Shown: positions 1 through 13,364 of the stretch, in pieces
How positions within the stretch are numbered: position 1 is the stretch's first letter
Layout of the letters: each line of letters opens with the position of its first letter
Assembly: GCA_030761205.1 (NCBI GenBank)
Contig: JAULJL010000003.1
Location: forward strand, 29,456,123-29,520,122
DNA: 64,000 nt
Reading direction: 5' to 3'
Source: Fremontodendron californicum
Taxonomy: Eukaryota; Streptophyta; Magnoliopsida; Malvales; Malvaceae
Notes under the pieces: model-generated
What the model was told of the DNA's origin: nothing
Databases searched by the model: none
Seen by the model: only the letters and a program-made list of their open reading frames with translations
Position numbers and translations under genes: made by a program

Positions 1-533
1 TGATTCTTCCCGATTTCACCGAAATCCACTAAAAACCTTACTTCTCGGTTTTCTCCCGGATTGACTTTTCTTTTGATTTTTCTTGCAAGTGACTTCTCTA
101 TTACCCGTAGTCAGTGCTTATCTTTCATTTGGAACCTTCAATTTCGACCAATTTGATCGTTTAAGCACTTTTCCCCAAATTTCTTGGATTAGGGTTTCCT
201 TTCTACTGAATCTCCAAATCCTATCTTTCGAACTCCATATCTTTCATTGTAGACCTCGGATTATCAAAATTCTTTCTCCATTTTTCAATTGAGCTTAAAA
301 TCTTGATTTTGAAAGTGGGTTGATTTTTTCAATAGTTGACTTTCGGGGTTGACTTTTTCGGGGTTGACTTTTTTGGGGTTGACTTTTTTAAGTTTGATTT
401 TTTATGCTCGTCCCTTTAAACTAAGTCTCGGAGTACCACCTACAGGATGAAAAAAGTCTTTTTACACTCAAAAACATCAATAGAGGAAGAAAACATACGT
501 GTTTAGTGGTCCGGGCAAAATTAGGTGTCTACA
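1..533 (-). repeat. 3' LTR of element A (partial, cut by window start)
   Basis: The sequence aligns with 14095-14628 and with 41419-41938. It ends in the LTR terminus TGTCTACA and is followed by the polypurine tract. It holds four TTGACTT motifs (about 333-385). The rest of this LTR lies left of the window. The 69-codon plus-strand open frame inside it is antisense LTR sequence, not a gene. Confidence 0.92.
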
Positions 534-548
534 GCTGCCCCTCTTTGG
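534..548 (-). other. Polypurine tract of element A
   Basis: On the minus strand the bases directly before the LTR read AGCCAAAGAGGGGCAGC. This purine-rich run is where plus-strand DNA synthesis is primed. The same motif stands beside the 3' LTR of B (41939) and D (29466). Confidence 0.85.
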
Positions 549-784
549 CTATTGCTGAGAATCAGGAATCAGGCAAAGATAAAACAACACTAATTTTGTA
601 CGGTCACTGAAATCATATGTTAAGGAAAGGGAAAGAGGTTTCTTCTTCATTCTTCTATCATTTTTTTCAATATATATATATATATATTTTTGAAAAAGCT
701 GTGAATTGAAGATTTGTCCTTAAATTTAATTCCCTGACTAATCAAGGCTCGACCCGTCTTAAGAAAACAGATTCGATTTTCAAA

Positions 785-1660
785 AAAAAAAATTATGCCC
801 GAAGGTCTTTAAAATGGTGCCCGGAGGTCTTTAAAATGGTCCCTGAAGTCTTATAATGGTGCCCGGAGGTCTTTAAAATGGTGCCCGGAGGCCTTACCCG
901 TGATTTGAAAAAATATGCCCGGAGGTCTTAAAAATGGTGCCCGGAGGCCTTACCCGTGATCTGAAAAAATATGCCCGGAGATCTTAAAAATGGTGCCCGT
1001 AGGCCTTACCCGTGATTTGAAAAATTATGCCCGGAGGTCTTAAAAATGGTGCCCGTAGGCCTTACCCGTGAAAAAAAGTTATGCCCGGAGGTCTTAAAAA
1101 TGGTGCCCCTAAGCCTTACACGTGATAAAAGTTATGCCCGGAGGTCTTAAAAATGGTGCCCGTAGGCCTTACCCGTGAAAAAAAGTTATGCCTGGAGGTC
1201 TTAAGAATAGTGCCCGGAGGTCTTACCCGTGATTTGAAAAATTATGCCCAGAGGTCTTAAAAATGGTACCCGTAGGCCTTACCCGTGGAAAAAAGTTATG
1301 CCCGAAGGTCTTAAAAATGATGCCCGTAGGCCTTACCCATGAAAAAAAAGTTATGCTCAGAGGTCTTAAAAATGGTGCTCGTAGGCCTTACCCGTGAAAA
1401 AAAGCTATGCCCAGAGGTCTTACCCGTGATTTGAAAAATTATGCCCGGAAGTCTTAAAAATGGTGCCCGTAAGCCTTACCCGTGATTTGAAAAAAAAGTT
1501 ATGCCCGGAGGTCTTAAGAATGGTGCCCGGAGGTCTTACCTGTGATTTGAAAAATTATGCCCGGAGGTCTTAAAAATGGTGCCCGTAGGCCTTACCCGTG
1601 AAAAAAAAGTTATGCCCGGAGGTCTTAAAATGGTGCCCGGAGGTCTTAAAAATGGTCTTT
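785..1660. repeat. Tandem array in the 3' region of element A (unit about 55-62 bp)
   Basis: About 15 variable copies are built on GCCCGGAGGTCTTAAAAATG followed by a variant with GCCCGTAGGCCTTACCCGTG. Unit length varies through A-runs and skipped half-units. It lies between the 3' LTR and the decayed coding part. Elements B and D carry unrelated arrays in the same place. No coding capacity is evident. Confidence 0.9.
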
Positions 1661-4493
1661 GAAGAATTGTTGAAAATTAACCTAAAGATTTTGAGAAGAT
1701 GCGAATGCTTTTTGATGTATATGCAGATGTTGAATAAGATACAAATGACTTAGACTGGTGCAAATGTCTTTGATGCAAATGTAAATAACTTAGATTGATG
1801 CAAATGCTTCTTGATGTAGATTCAAATAACTTAGATTGATGCAAATTTTCTTGATGCAGATGCCCTTACTAATTGTGTTCATGTAAATGGTTTATCATTA
1901 TCACACAATAATGAAAATGCAATGATTCTAGAAATGATGTAATTGCTTGAGATGACGCAAATGCGAATTCCATGAAGAATGTAAATGTAAAGGTAAAATG
2001 CAGATGCTTTATGGAATAATGCCAATGCAAATACCCATGAATGATGCAAATGCTTGCCGACACTGTGCAGATGCAAAAGCTCGATAAAAAGATGAGTGCT
2101 CATGAGTGATACAAATGCCCCCGGTTGTTTTTCTAGACTTTGGCTTAGCCTTTCATTTTTCCTCTTCAAATCAGAGTATATCTTCAATTCATTTTGGCTA
2201 TTCTCTTTGCCCCAACAGTTTTCAAACTTTCATCAACAGAGATCTGAACTGGGTTCTATTTGTTCTCCTTATATCTGGAAGTCAGGACCTATTCTGGCAA
2301 TTCTATACCTTTGAGTTAGAAAAATCCTTGTCTCATGTCAACATCAAAATGGGTATTTCAAAAAAATATATCTTTTTTTGTTTTCTCATTTTGAAAACTT
2401 CTGAACAAAAAATATTAACCCCACAATGTGTGATGTACAAATCTTTTGAAGACTGATGATCATTGTTAGAAATTTCTCTAAGTGTCAATCTTGGTTTTTT
2501 AATTGGGATTGGCAAAGCTTGGTATAACAAGATTCTGTCTTTTCCAGGAAAACTTCATGACAAAAATGTATATCCCTTCTAGGCTCACAAATGGAACAGG
2601 TGTTATAAATCATGAATTCATTGAGAACCAAACAAATTCAACATTCTTTTAGTTTCCATATCAAGGCATTTTGACAAGCGTCAAGATTGGCCGAAATGTT
2701 TAAACCGGAAAGTTTAATCTTGGAGAAAAAAAGTTTCAGTTTTTTGAAGACAATCCTCTGAATTAGAATTGACAATTTTGGGAGGTTCAGGAATTCTTAA
2801 ATATTCCTCGATGACCACTTTTTAAGAAGATCTTTTCTTTTGTGGTATCGGCACTATCATCGATGGTATCGAAAATTCCCATTCTACTCTAGACCGCCCG
2901 TTTTTGGGTTTTCGCCCTAGAGTCCCTTTTCTCTCCAATTTTCTTTTTTCATTGTTTTACCATGCACTTGGGAATTCTACATTCTTCCTTAGTGAAATGA
3001 GAATTTGATGAGATGGGATAAAATCTAAGGAAAACCCTTCAAATTAAATATTCATGCTTGATCAAAATGGACTTTTAAAGCATGTAATTTAGGCCATGGC
3101 TCAAGGTTCAGAAAGAAAGGATAAATAGGCCCAAAATATGTGTTTGAGGGTAATCAGATCAAGGATCCTTTTTGTAAGGAGGATTCTCTTTGAAGCATTT
3201 GTCCCTTCTTGGATATTTCTTTCCTTTTGAATTTGCTCTTTTTCTTCCTTGCTTTTGGCTTTCAATTTGCCATGTCTTTCACACATTTTTTTGCTTTCAT
3301 TTTGCCCCCTTCTTTTTCAACGGAGTGAGCCCTTCTTTATTCGGGGCTCCATTTGCTTTGCATCTGTCTTTGAGCTAGGACTCATTTCTCAATGATCTTT
3401 AAAAAGATCTTTCCTTGCATTTGCCCCCTAGTGTAGAGGGTGATCCTTGATCAGGGTTCAAAGAAGAAAGAATTCTTTTGGATCAAAATGGGTGACTATG
3501 GATAATTTCTTTTTTGTGCGAAAGGGATACAAAAGATGGCCATTTCTCATGTCAAGCACAAATATTCATATTGAAAAGCAATCCCCAGGGGAAATAGATA
3601 TTCATAATTTCATTTTGCACTTTGGAATCATCTGAATTCTCGTATGCATGATACCACAAATTTTTTTCATTTTTCATTTTTAACGCATGCCCCAATGATT
3701 CATGCGTTAGTCCATCCTTATTCACCATGTATCCATCATTTCCACATATGATGCCCCAATTTGATTAACCAATGAGAATTTGTATCAACGAGGAACATAG
3801 CAAGTCTAGGTCTGCACTGAAAAGGCTGAATTTCAAATCTGAGTTCTTTGAAGAGACAAGGAAAATATAACCCAAAAACGGGTTTTCTCTGGGACAAGGA
3901 TAATCTAGTTTAATCATTATGCCCTAAGGTGTCAATCATGAAGTGATGTTTGGGCAATTAGTGTTTTGTGGTTTGTTGAAAATAACATGAATGGTTTTGG
4001 CACAACCTTGACACAGATCAAATTACCAAAATCTAGATTCTTGAAATAATGTCTCATTTGTTTGAATTTCAAAGAATTCGAAAAATTTCAAAAAGTTCGT
4101 TCCTTTGTTCATAGCCTAGACTAGGATTTACGTCCTTGCTTATTCTGCAATGACAATGCTTCTCTTTTTTTTTTTTTTCAAGTTCAATCATTCATATTTC
4201 TTGAAGCATTAGGTCTTTCAAGTGTTCTTGATTCAAGGTTTAGGTATAGAGAAGCCCAAAAAAGAGGGGGAGGGTGTTGGGTCATTTCTAACAATGATCA
4301 ACAATATTCTCGAGATATCCTTTATTAAAACTTCCTTAATGCTTGTTTCTGCAAATTCACGTTATTGTTAAAACACAACAAACACAAAGCATTTAAAATT
4401 CAAAATTCATTTAATTCATGTAGATGTTAACATGAGACAAGTGCTTTCATCATTACAGTGTAGAAAACTACATGCGTCAAAAACCTAATATTA
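1661..4493 (-). other. Long 3' untranslated region of element A
   Basis: There is no credible gene here. 1690-2090 is a degenerate run of GATGCAAATG-type short repeats. 2096-4490 is collinear with 44545-46950 of element B. The part near 3400-3655 is the reverse complement of sequence immediately downstream of the integrase stop in element D (26440-26700). So the post-integrase region here comes within about 0.85 kb of the gag stop, and pol is absent. T-rich low-complexity runs occur (for example 4160-4180). Confidence 0.8.
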
Positions 4494-5951
4494 TCATACA
4501 CAATGTTTCTTATAACACTTGGCTTCCCTATCTTCAAAACTTATCGAACCAGCCTTGATGAGATCCCTGACCTTGTACTTCAAAGCGAGGCAGTTCTCTG
4601 TTGAGTGACCTTGATTGCCAGAATGATAACCACAACACTCATTAGCATCATACCAGCTCGGATAAGGGGGCTTCAGAGGCTCTAATTGTATGGGTGTCAC
4701 AAGGTAATTCTAGATGAGTTGAGGTAGTAGCTCACTGTATGTCACAGGAATCGGGTCAACCGGATTTCTTTTTCTCTTTTTATGCCCCCTTTGATTATTC
4801 CTAAGGGTGTTCGATTGATAGACAGATGTAAATTCTGGTGTAGTTGCAGTCATTGGTTGGTAAGGATAAAAACCTTGAGAGACATTGTTCAGGGTAGAGT
4901 AAAATGGCTGACACGAGGAGAATTGGGGAGGTAGGGCAAAGTCTTCCACGACTTGGGTATCTTTCTTTTTCTTTTCAGATGCCCCTTTTTCCTTGGTATT
5001 GGATGTTCTTTCTCCTTCAATTTTCCCATCCTTGATAGCATTCTCAATCATCTCCTCTGAAATTACCATGTCCGAAAAATTCTTCGTGGTGTTGCTGACA
5101 AGTATATCATAGTACGGGGCCTACAGTGTATTCACAAAAATGACAGTGGTATCCTTCTAAGTTAAGGGCGGTTGTACTTGGGCGGCCAGGCTCATCCACC
5201 GTTGCACATATTCTTTGAAGCTCTCAGTAGCTCTTTTCTTCATATTTTGCAAAGTGAGACGGTCAGGTGTCATGTCGGTCACATGCTTGTACTGGTTTAG
5301 AAAAGCCCTAGCCAAATCATTCCAAGAGTGAATCCGATCCTTGCTCAACTGACTATACCACCTAATTGCGGACCCGCTGAGGCTATCCTGAAAGCAGTGA
5401 ATCAAAAGCTTATCATTATCTATATGACTTGTCTTCTTCCTGCAGAACATAGTGATGTGGGCTGATGGATCGGTTGCCCCATCATATTTCACAAAGTCAG
5501 GGATCTTGAACTTAGGAGGAATGAATAAATCGAGGACCAAACATCGTTCTTTCGCATCTAAACTTCCAAATACATCTGTATTTTCTATTACCCGGAGCCT
5601 TTCATCTAGCAACTGATATTTCCCTTGGGAATCTGCCAACTCAACCTCATTTACTGCAACCATTTTCAACTTTGCCTGTTCAGCTGGATCATCTGAGTTT
5701 AGGACAATGACGGGGTTAACTGTGTTCTGGGCATCAATCATTACGACCTCATTCTGACCCTTTTGTGCCTCTAACCCTTTCCTGGTGACAAAGTTTTCGG
5801 TGTATCCTTTTCCCTTGATTATAGCGGACATCAGCTCCATCAACTTAATCATTTGATCCTTAGATTCTGCTTAAAACTTTGCTAGCTGTTCTCATAATTC
5901 TTTCTGTTCTCTTTCCATTTTTTCCATTCGGTCAACTTGTTAATCCTCTAT
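4494..5951 (-). pseudogene. Decayed Tat-type gag (element A)
   Basis: Gag forms the retrotransposon's virus-like particle. The reading frame matches the intact 481-aa gag of element B throughout. It contains the capsid core (about 5180-5530 region: PDFVKYDG, FQDSLSGSAIRWY, DRLTLQNMKKRATESF) and the C-terminal knuckle C-x2-H-x5-H-x4-C. It is broken by several in-frame stops: near the N-terminus (around 5873 and 5907), at 5157, in the 5070-5156 gap, and at about 4708. The start codon equivalent to that of B is ATA (5949-5951). All open parts share one frame, so decay is by point mutation rather than indels. It cannot supply working Gag. Confidence 0.88.
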
Positions 5952-6828
5952 AGCACTAGCCTGTATTAAAAGTGTACTCAGTACTTCTGATACCTCTAAT
6001 TTGAAATGGAAATTCTTTCAAAGACTCTTAAAGCCAAGCCAACTTCTGTTTTATTTCCCCATGAATGCAATTTGATGCATGTGAAGCCTAAACAATATGA
6101 TGTATGGACATGTACAATGGAAACATGCTGACCATGTAATAAATGCAATCACGATGCCAACATTTTGCAAGCAAAAAATAAACAAATCAACGAATGCAAT
6201 GAATGATCATGTTCATTTTAGCGTATTTCCCAATGAATGATCATATACCCTATGAATGCAACACGGTGTCAATTATGCAAACAATGAATGATTGATATAG
6301 TATATACCAAGAAGATCATGCTAACCATGTGTGTCATGAATGCGACCTAATGCTAACATGATGTATGTAATAAGCAAATTAATGCATGAACATATACAAA
6401 GAAATCATGCTAACTATGTTTGTTATGAATGCAACCCAAAGTCAACAAGATGCATGTAAAGAATAAGCAAATTAATGCATGGATATATACAGAAAAATCA
6501 TGCTGCTTATGAATGCATGAATGCAACCTGACAAATAATTGATCGGATGCAAAATGCAAAGGGGAAGATATCACGGAGGAAATAAGAATCGGAGGAACTT
6601 AATCATCAACATCGCATAAATTTGAAGCATAGTCAATTCATTCCCATATCAATGTTCACAATGGTATAAACCTTTACAAAATCTGAGTAGTAGTTAAAAC
6701 TGTCTTTACAAGCACTTTATTCTTCCTAGCATCCTAAGGCTATAAGAGCCGGCTACTGAATAAGTGAAATCCTATTACATCATATAAGAACGAAGTCTTT
6801 CCACCTCAATGCTGTAAATCTACCAATC
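5952..6828 (-). other. Spacer between ORF1 and gag, element A
   Basis: This is non-coding, with many dispersed AATGAATG/ATGCATG-like words, and collinear with the shorter spacer 48402-49040 of element B. I see no domain or RNA gene in it. The extra length relative to B comes from additional copies of a word cluster ending in GACCATGTATGT-like sequence. Confidence 0.6.
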
Positions 6829-7777
6829 CTAATGACGCTTTCCTAGTCCTCTATCAATCAGTGTCGTTGGATCCAACCACTTGGCATCTATAAGAGTTTG
6901 CACTTTCTTTTTGAATGCTATACAGTCTTCAATGTTATGGCCAACAATTCCACAGTGATATTCACATCTTGCATTTGGATTATACCACCTTGGATATGGT
7001 GGTAACAGGGTTTCAATAGGACACAGGCAACCATGTGCTTTTGGATCAATATAGGGAGAAGCTCTCGGTATCTGATTGGAAAGGGATCAAAATGCATTTG
7101 GGTCTTATCCTGGGGTCGTTTCTTAGTCACACATGGCCTAGGAGTTGGGGCACTTGGTGGTGGCACTAAGGTCCGAACTAGAGTGTTTACATGGAGATGT
7201 GGAGGAACAGCATGGTAAGGGTATGGATTTGGACACGGGGCCTTTGGAGGTTGTACATAGCTTGAGGTTCCTATCCCAGATGCTGGATAAGGTGATTGAT
7301 GAGGGAAATAGTATGAACTGGCAGTTGTTGGTGATGGAGTGAGATTCAGGAATCCTGTAGTGGTCATCCCAATGGACGATTGGACCATAGTAGGGTGGGG
7401 ATACTTGTTTGGACCTAGAACAGTTTGTAGGTATGGTACAGGATCCGAGGTTTCTATCTTTGGTATCAGGCTCTCAGGTTTAATCATTTTCACGATTCTA
7501 TCCACAATTTCATCAGGATTGCAACCTTTATGGCATTGACAAGTGCAAGATCCAGCAAGGATTGTATGTTCGAGACTTAATGGTTTTGGTTGATCCGAAG
7601 ACAATACAGACCTTGAGAAAGTTCCTCTTTACTCTTACTCATATCCTCAACCATTTTCAGCAATTTGGCGAGCTGTTCTTTCACTTCCCGGATTTCATGT
7701 CTACATTCCTCTTGATTGCGTTCCAAAGCACCCAATCGTTCCTCCGATTCCTTCCTCATATCTTGAACCCCTTTCAT
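6829..7777 (-). pseudogene. Decayed ORF1 (gag-like, knuckle-bearing) of element A
   Basis: This is homologous to the intact 316-aa ORF1 of element B (49041-49991). The N-terminal coiled-coil-like part (7577-7777) and the middle Pro-rich part (6918-7604) are in different frames, so there is a frameshift near 7590. A second one-base loss near 7005-7015 destroys the frame of the C-terminal knuckle, which is still legible in the other frame down to the TAG at 6829. The Cys/His cluster SCTCQCHKGC is preserved. Confidence 0.82.
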
Positions 7778-9321
7778 GCAAATGAAAATGTCATGAGATT
7801 AAGAATACAGTTATGAATGTACATGCTCTATTCCTATGTGCATGAATATACTGATGATTAATACATGAACATATACCGAGAAATTATGATGACTATGTAT
7901 GCTATGGATGCAATCTAATGCCAACATGATGCATTTTAAAAAAATGAATAAATTGATGCACAAGTATATACAAATAATGACCATGTATGTATTCTACAAC
8001 GAATGACCATGCACGTTATGATGTCAAAATGAATACATACGGAGAATAAATGAATTAATACAAAGGTAGGTACAAAGAATGACCATGTATATCACAAATG
8101 TATTCTACAATGAAGAACCATGCATGTTAGGACTGTGGCATGATGTCAAAATGATACAAATAAATCAACCAATGATTACATGAAATTAGTGGGACCTAAA
8201 TCTTGATTATTCAAAAATCTCATTATGTAAGATTTGCCTCCAAATTTATGATTTTTTTTTTTAAAAACATGTTTTTTTCCAATCATAATATTTTCAAAAG
8301 AATTTCGGAATAATGGATCCTACTATGGTACAATATGCAAATGCTCATGTAACACTACCGGTTTTATGAAATCATCAAATAAAATTATTACCACCCATTT
8401 ATTGCAAAAATGAGATCAATAATACAACCAAAAATGTGCATGCTCTATTCACACATACATGAAATGTGCAAAAAATGCAAAAATGTTTGAAAAAGAATAT
8501 TTGTATTTTGAATTTCAAAAGGTTAGTGAACACTTGCCCCAACAATATCTACTTATATAGGCATCACGGTGCCTTTGGGATGGATTATCACATTTATTAC
8601 GGGCGATGTACGTACATCGTTGCCCGATCTACAAAACTTCTTCAGAGTATAAAATAGGTAATAAAAGGTTTAGAAATGTCCCTCCATGTATTCCTATCTT
8701 CGGTATATCTAACGAAAATCCGGCATGGCTTCGCCTTGGTTCACTATATGAAGGTGAATCAGTTCTAAGGCCCCGAATTGTTCCTCACTCTCGCCGGTGA
8801 AGGCTGGTAAGGCACCCCGATAAAAGCGGGTTCAATTCGTTAGAGTATATTTTCCTATGCCCGTACGGAGGATTATCACGAAGGCATTAGGTACTTTATA
8901 CTCCGGAAGTGTTTCACTAGCCCATACGGAGGATCAATAACGAATGCGTAGTTACTTTACTCCCACTTAAAAGGACGGAACCCGGGTAGAGGATTCATGT
9001 TATGCAAATGCAAATACAGTGTGTGCGGAGGAACAAAACAAACCTGTCACAACCTATTCTACAACCCTTATTCTAAATACCCCACTAAAATCAAACAATG
9101 TAAAGCATCAGTCAAGCAAACATATAAATACGCAACAAAATAACCAGAGAACAAATAATAATATGAATGCACATGAATATGGATATATCAAAACATTTTT
9201 TATTTTCAAAATTCTCTTTTATTTTAAAAATATGGGAATTAAAATTAAATACCAATTAAACCAACAAAATCGAGACTTAGATAACACACGAATAATTCTA
9301 GGCCTAACTATCTAAAAAGTT
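7778..9321 (-). other. 5' leader region of element A
   Basis: This region lies between the primer site and ORF1. It is collinear with 49992-51439 of B and, in its 8560-9030 part, with 23160-23540 of C, so it is the best conserved non-coding block of the family. It contains a perfect 16-bp palindrome (8604-8619). No long ORF in element orientation is present. Conserved plus-strand frames are antisense and not credible as genes. Confidence 0.75.
8604..8619. other. Perfect 16-bp palindrome in the leader of element A
   Basis: The bases read CGATGTACGTACATCG, flanked by GGG and a near-matching TGCCC that can extend the pairing. The identical palindrome is at 50711-50726 in element B. Its place in the 5' leader of the genomic RNA would suit a dimer-initiation stem-loop, but that is inference. 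Confidence 0.6.
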
Positions 9322-9337
9322 CCCAGTGGAGTCGTCA
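9322..9337 (-). other. Primer-binding site of element A (tRNA-Arg), degenerate
   Basis: The plus-strand reading CCCAGTGGAGTCGTCA equals the 3' end of plant tRNA-Arg(ACG) except for one base (GTCGCCA is expected). It is 3 bp from the LTR start. The intact form is present in element B at 51440-51456. Confidence 0.82.
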
Positions 9338-10079
9338 AGTTGTCGCAACCTAAAAAATAACGAGTCTCATCGCAAGACTTTATTACTCGTTAAGCGTGAC
9401 ATTAAAAAAACCGAGAAAAAGTCAACTTAATTCCTCTAGAAAAATGAAGGTTTTGAAAATGACCTTGAAAAAGACATGGAGTCGCCACCAATCTTTTTTA
9501 GCTAGATGTGGTCGGCCACCTATTAAAACCAGTTTTATAAAATATTTTAAAATTAATTAAAACATTTTTAAAACCAATTTCAAGTCTGCGTTATAAACCA
9601 GAGAAATCAAAGAAGCAGGTTCGGGAGTCGGTTACGTGCGGGGAAGGATTAACACCCCCACAATGCCCATATAAATCGGAACCTTATTAATCGTGTGTTA
9701 TCTCAAATCTCGGTAAAAAAAAAAGTTGGTTTTAAATTTAGCATTTCAAGTTAATTCCCAATTTAAAGAAAAATAATTCCATTTTTAATTGAAAATGATC
9801 CGGAATTTATAAATTCAAAATTTTCCTATATTCCCCAACAAACTTGGCAAAATATAGAAATTTTTATTATTTTTAGAAAACTTTCCGAATCATTCTCTTT
9901 TTTTGAAAGAAAGATATTCCTTTATTAATAATAATTGATGATATTCCCTCTAGCAAACCCGGTAGAGAACTCATGAATTATTTTAACTTGAGAATATCTT
10001 TATCTTTTTTATTGAAAAATCATTATCATTTTGAAAACATTTTAAAAGATATGAATATGTATATGCATGACATAAATAA

Positions 10080-10480
10080 AATGACATAGCAAAATCTAAA
10101 TAATATAATGCAACCTAAATGATATGATATAATTTAAATTTCTTAGTATATTCTAAATGAAATGAAATATTCTAAGTTATATGATATAATTCTATATGAA
10201 ATGAAATATCCTAAGTCACATGATATATTCTAAATGAAATGAAATATCCTAAATGACATAATATATCCTAAATGAAATGAAATATCCTAAGTCATATGAT
10301 ATGTTCTAAATGAAATGAAATGACCTAAGTAACATAATATATTCTATATGAAATGAAATAACCTAGGTAACATGATATATTCTACATGAAATGAAATGAC
10401 CTAAGTAACATAATATATTCTACATGAAATTAAATTACCTAAGTAACATAATATATTTTATATGAAATGAAATAATTTAA
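10080..10480. repeat. Minisatellite within LTR of element A
   Basis: Roughly nine imperfect units of about 40 bp carry ATGAAATGAAATA followed by CCTAAGTAACATAATATATT-like sequence. The corresponding place in LTR B (about 38130-38230) is collapsed, and D and E hold a different 53-bp repeat near there. So the LTR has a hypervariable point. Confidence 0.75.
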
Positions 10481-13364
10481 ATGACATGGCAAATATGAAT
10501 GATATGGCATATAATTTAAATGACATGAAATATAGAATAATGCTATCATATAATATGCATAAAAATAAAAATAATAATGCATGAACATAGTATATGCTAA
10601 ATATATAAATAACTAAATAAAAGCATAGGATATCATGAAATATTCAAAACCATATAATAAACCATATAACATCAAAAAAATATATAAATCAAAATAATAA
10701 CAATATCATAGGAATTATTATAGCAAGAATCACATATTATATAAAATGCATGAATATGGAAAATGCAATGCATAAAATGCATGTTTTCCTTTAATTAAGG
10801 AAATCCGTATATCTAAAAAGATATCCGGCTACCTTAGGAAAATATGTCAAATTAAATATTCTAAAACCGAAATACTTTGTGATTGTTTGAAAACAATTTT
10901 GAAAAGCTTGAATTAAAAGTAAAAACTGGGCTAAATCTTTTTTAAATGGCTCTAATTTCCTAAGTTTAAAAATCCGGACTTGACTACCCTTAACCCGAGA
11001 CTTGAAAAAAACATTTTTAGAGTTTAAAAAGGCTTAGAAACTACCCTAAGTCAATAGCTAACCCTCCTAATCAGCCCACTCTAAGTAACTTAACCAAAAC
11101 AGAAAAATGATTTTTCTTTAAATTCAATTATGACTCCACTCTCCAGTTTTAAGCCACGATTTTTTACCCTTTTTTTAAAATTTCAAAAAACTCTAAAACA
11201 AATACTGGAGATTTAAGACATGTAAAACTACACGGGAATAAATCGGCTTAATTTTCTGATTAAAGATGAATTCCCAGAAAAATCGAAAATGTACGAGTAT
11301 TGGGTGAAAAAACTGTTTTGTCAAAACACATTTTTGCCTTTGATAAAATCATTTAAAAATCAAAGTAAAAATATTTGAAACTCATAAAATGACTTACAAA
11401 CAGTAGCTATGACTTTTTGAAAGTTAGATAAAAATTGGCTAAGTAAAAAAAATCACAAAGGTAGAATAATCAATTTGACAAACTTTAATCTTCCACAAGT
11501 GTGCTCAAGAGAGCATGACTCTGAACCATTAATTGGCCTAAGTCATTATTCAAGTGGCATGAACATGAAATGCATGAAAAATTACAGCAAACATAGTGCA
11601 TGAAATGCATGAGCTTAAACCTAAATGTCATGAAAAAATGCATGGCATTCATAAAGTAAATGAACTTGCATGGCATTTAATGTAACCTAGACCTAAAATG
11701 CATGAACATGCATGGCAAATAAACCTAACTTAATAACTAAAATGTGCATGGCATTTTCACAAACACAAAGCATGCTTAAACCAAGAACTCAAACAAATAT
11801 CATGCAAATGCTAACCTATCAACTAACATGGCAAGAATGCACATAAAATGCAAAAATTCAAGGAGTGGCCGAATGGAATAATGTAACTAGCAAACATGGC
11901 ATTTTCACAAACACTTGGTATACTAGCATGCAAAACTAAATCAAATGTCATGCAAATGCAAAAACCTACCAACTAACATGGCAAAAATGCAACACACAAT
12001 GCAAAACACATGGAGTAGCCAAATGGCCTCAAGCTCGAACAAGCATGGCATTTTCACAAACACTTGGTATACTAACATGCTCAACTAAAATATAACACTC
12101 AAATCATGCAAAAACCACACAAGCATTTTCACAAACACTTAATATACTAAATCTAAAACATTCTCAACTAAGATATAAAACTCAAATCATGCAAAGACCA
12201 CACAAGCATTTTCACAAACACTTGATATACTAAATCTAAAACATGCTCAAATTTAAAAATTATGAACACAGAAAATTAAAAATGCAAAAACATGATATTT
12301 AAAACATAAATGGCAACAAACAAAGCAACCAAATTAAAATATAACTCAAGAATATGAAGTAAAATAACATTTAAAACACCAAGATCAAAGAAAATAACAT
12401 AAACAATATGGTAGAATAAACCAAAACAGCAAGTTAAATAAATAATGTAGGCCATTCGGCCATGGTGAGTATAATATAAAAAAATATATGAAAAATATAT
12501 TTAAGAAAGAGATGAAGGAAGAACTTAAGAAGAACAATAAAAGAAATATTTATTTAAAATAGAAACTCACCAAATAATAATCAAAATAGCAAAAACAAGA
12601 ATGGAAAATCAAGAAAGTGTAAGAGTTAGTGCTCAAGAGCAACCTCAAGAAGCTATATTTCAAGCTTTATCTCTTCAAACTTTCCTTTCTTTTCTAAAAT
12701 TTTTCTTTTTGCCTTCAACCAAAGAGAGAAAAACCAAGTAAAAACCAAGAGAACTCAGCAAAAATGAAGATGAAAATTGCAAATTCTGAACCCCCTTTGA
12801 GTGCTGGCCGAATGCCCCCTTAAAACATGCAAGGATGTTGTCATTTTTTTGTAACTAATTTTCCATCAAATGGCTAATAATTCAAGGTGAAAAAGTCATG
12901 AAATTACCACATTTAGATTAGCATCTCAGCTGTCCCAAATTACAGCTATTCAAGAATAATGTTGACGCTCTCTCTTGGCCTATGTGGCTTAATCACAATG
13001 GCTTGATCAAAAGGAATCTCTAACTAACTTTTAATTCCTGGCCATTTGATTGAAAAATCAGAAACTTCCTCTTTCCTTTGGGCCTGGGCAGGCCAGAACT
13101 TCTCTTTTCCAGCCCATGTCTGATTTTTTGAAAGGCCCAAAGAAGCCCTTTTCGGTTGTTTGGGTGAAATGACCGTTTTGCCCCCCGGATGAAAATAAAT
13201 ATCAAACGGACTCCAAATTCAATTTTTCTTTTTTTAATACTTCCAAAATAATAAAACATTGAGTTCTGGAAGTTTTCAAAATTATCTGAGTCCGTTTGCT
13301 ATTTATTTGGATTTTTTCTTCCAAAAATGCCCTTTTATGCCCCCACATTTTACCATTTTTTAAA

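Noticed and set aside
83..292. 69-codon plus-strand frame conserved at 14177-14386 and 41502-41711
   Set aside because: It is antisense within LTR sequence of three copies; conservation follows from LTR homology and the protein has no domain.
8606..8800. 64-codon plus-strand frame also present at 50713-50907
   Set aside because: It lies in the conserved leader and runs against the element; conservation is of the leader DNA, and the frame has no domain.
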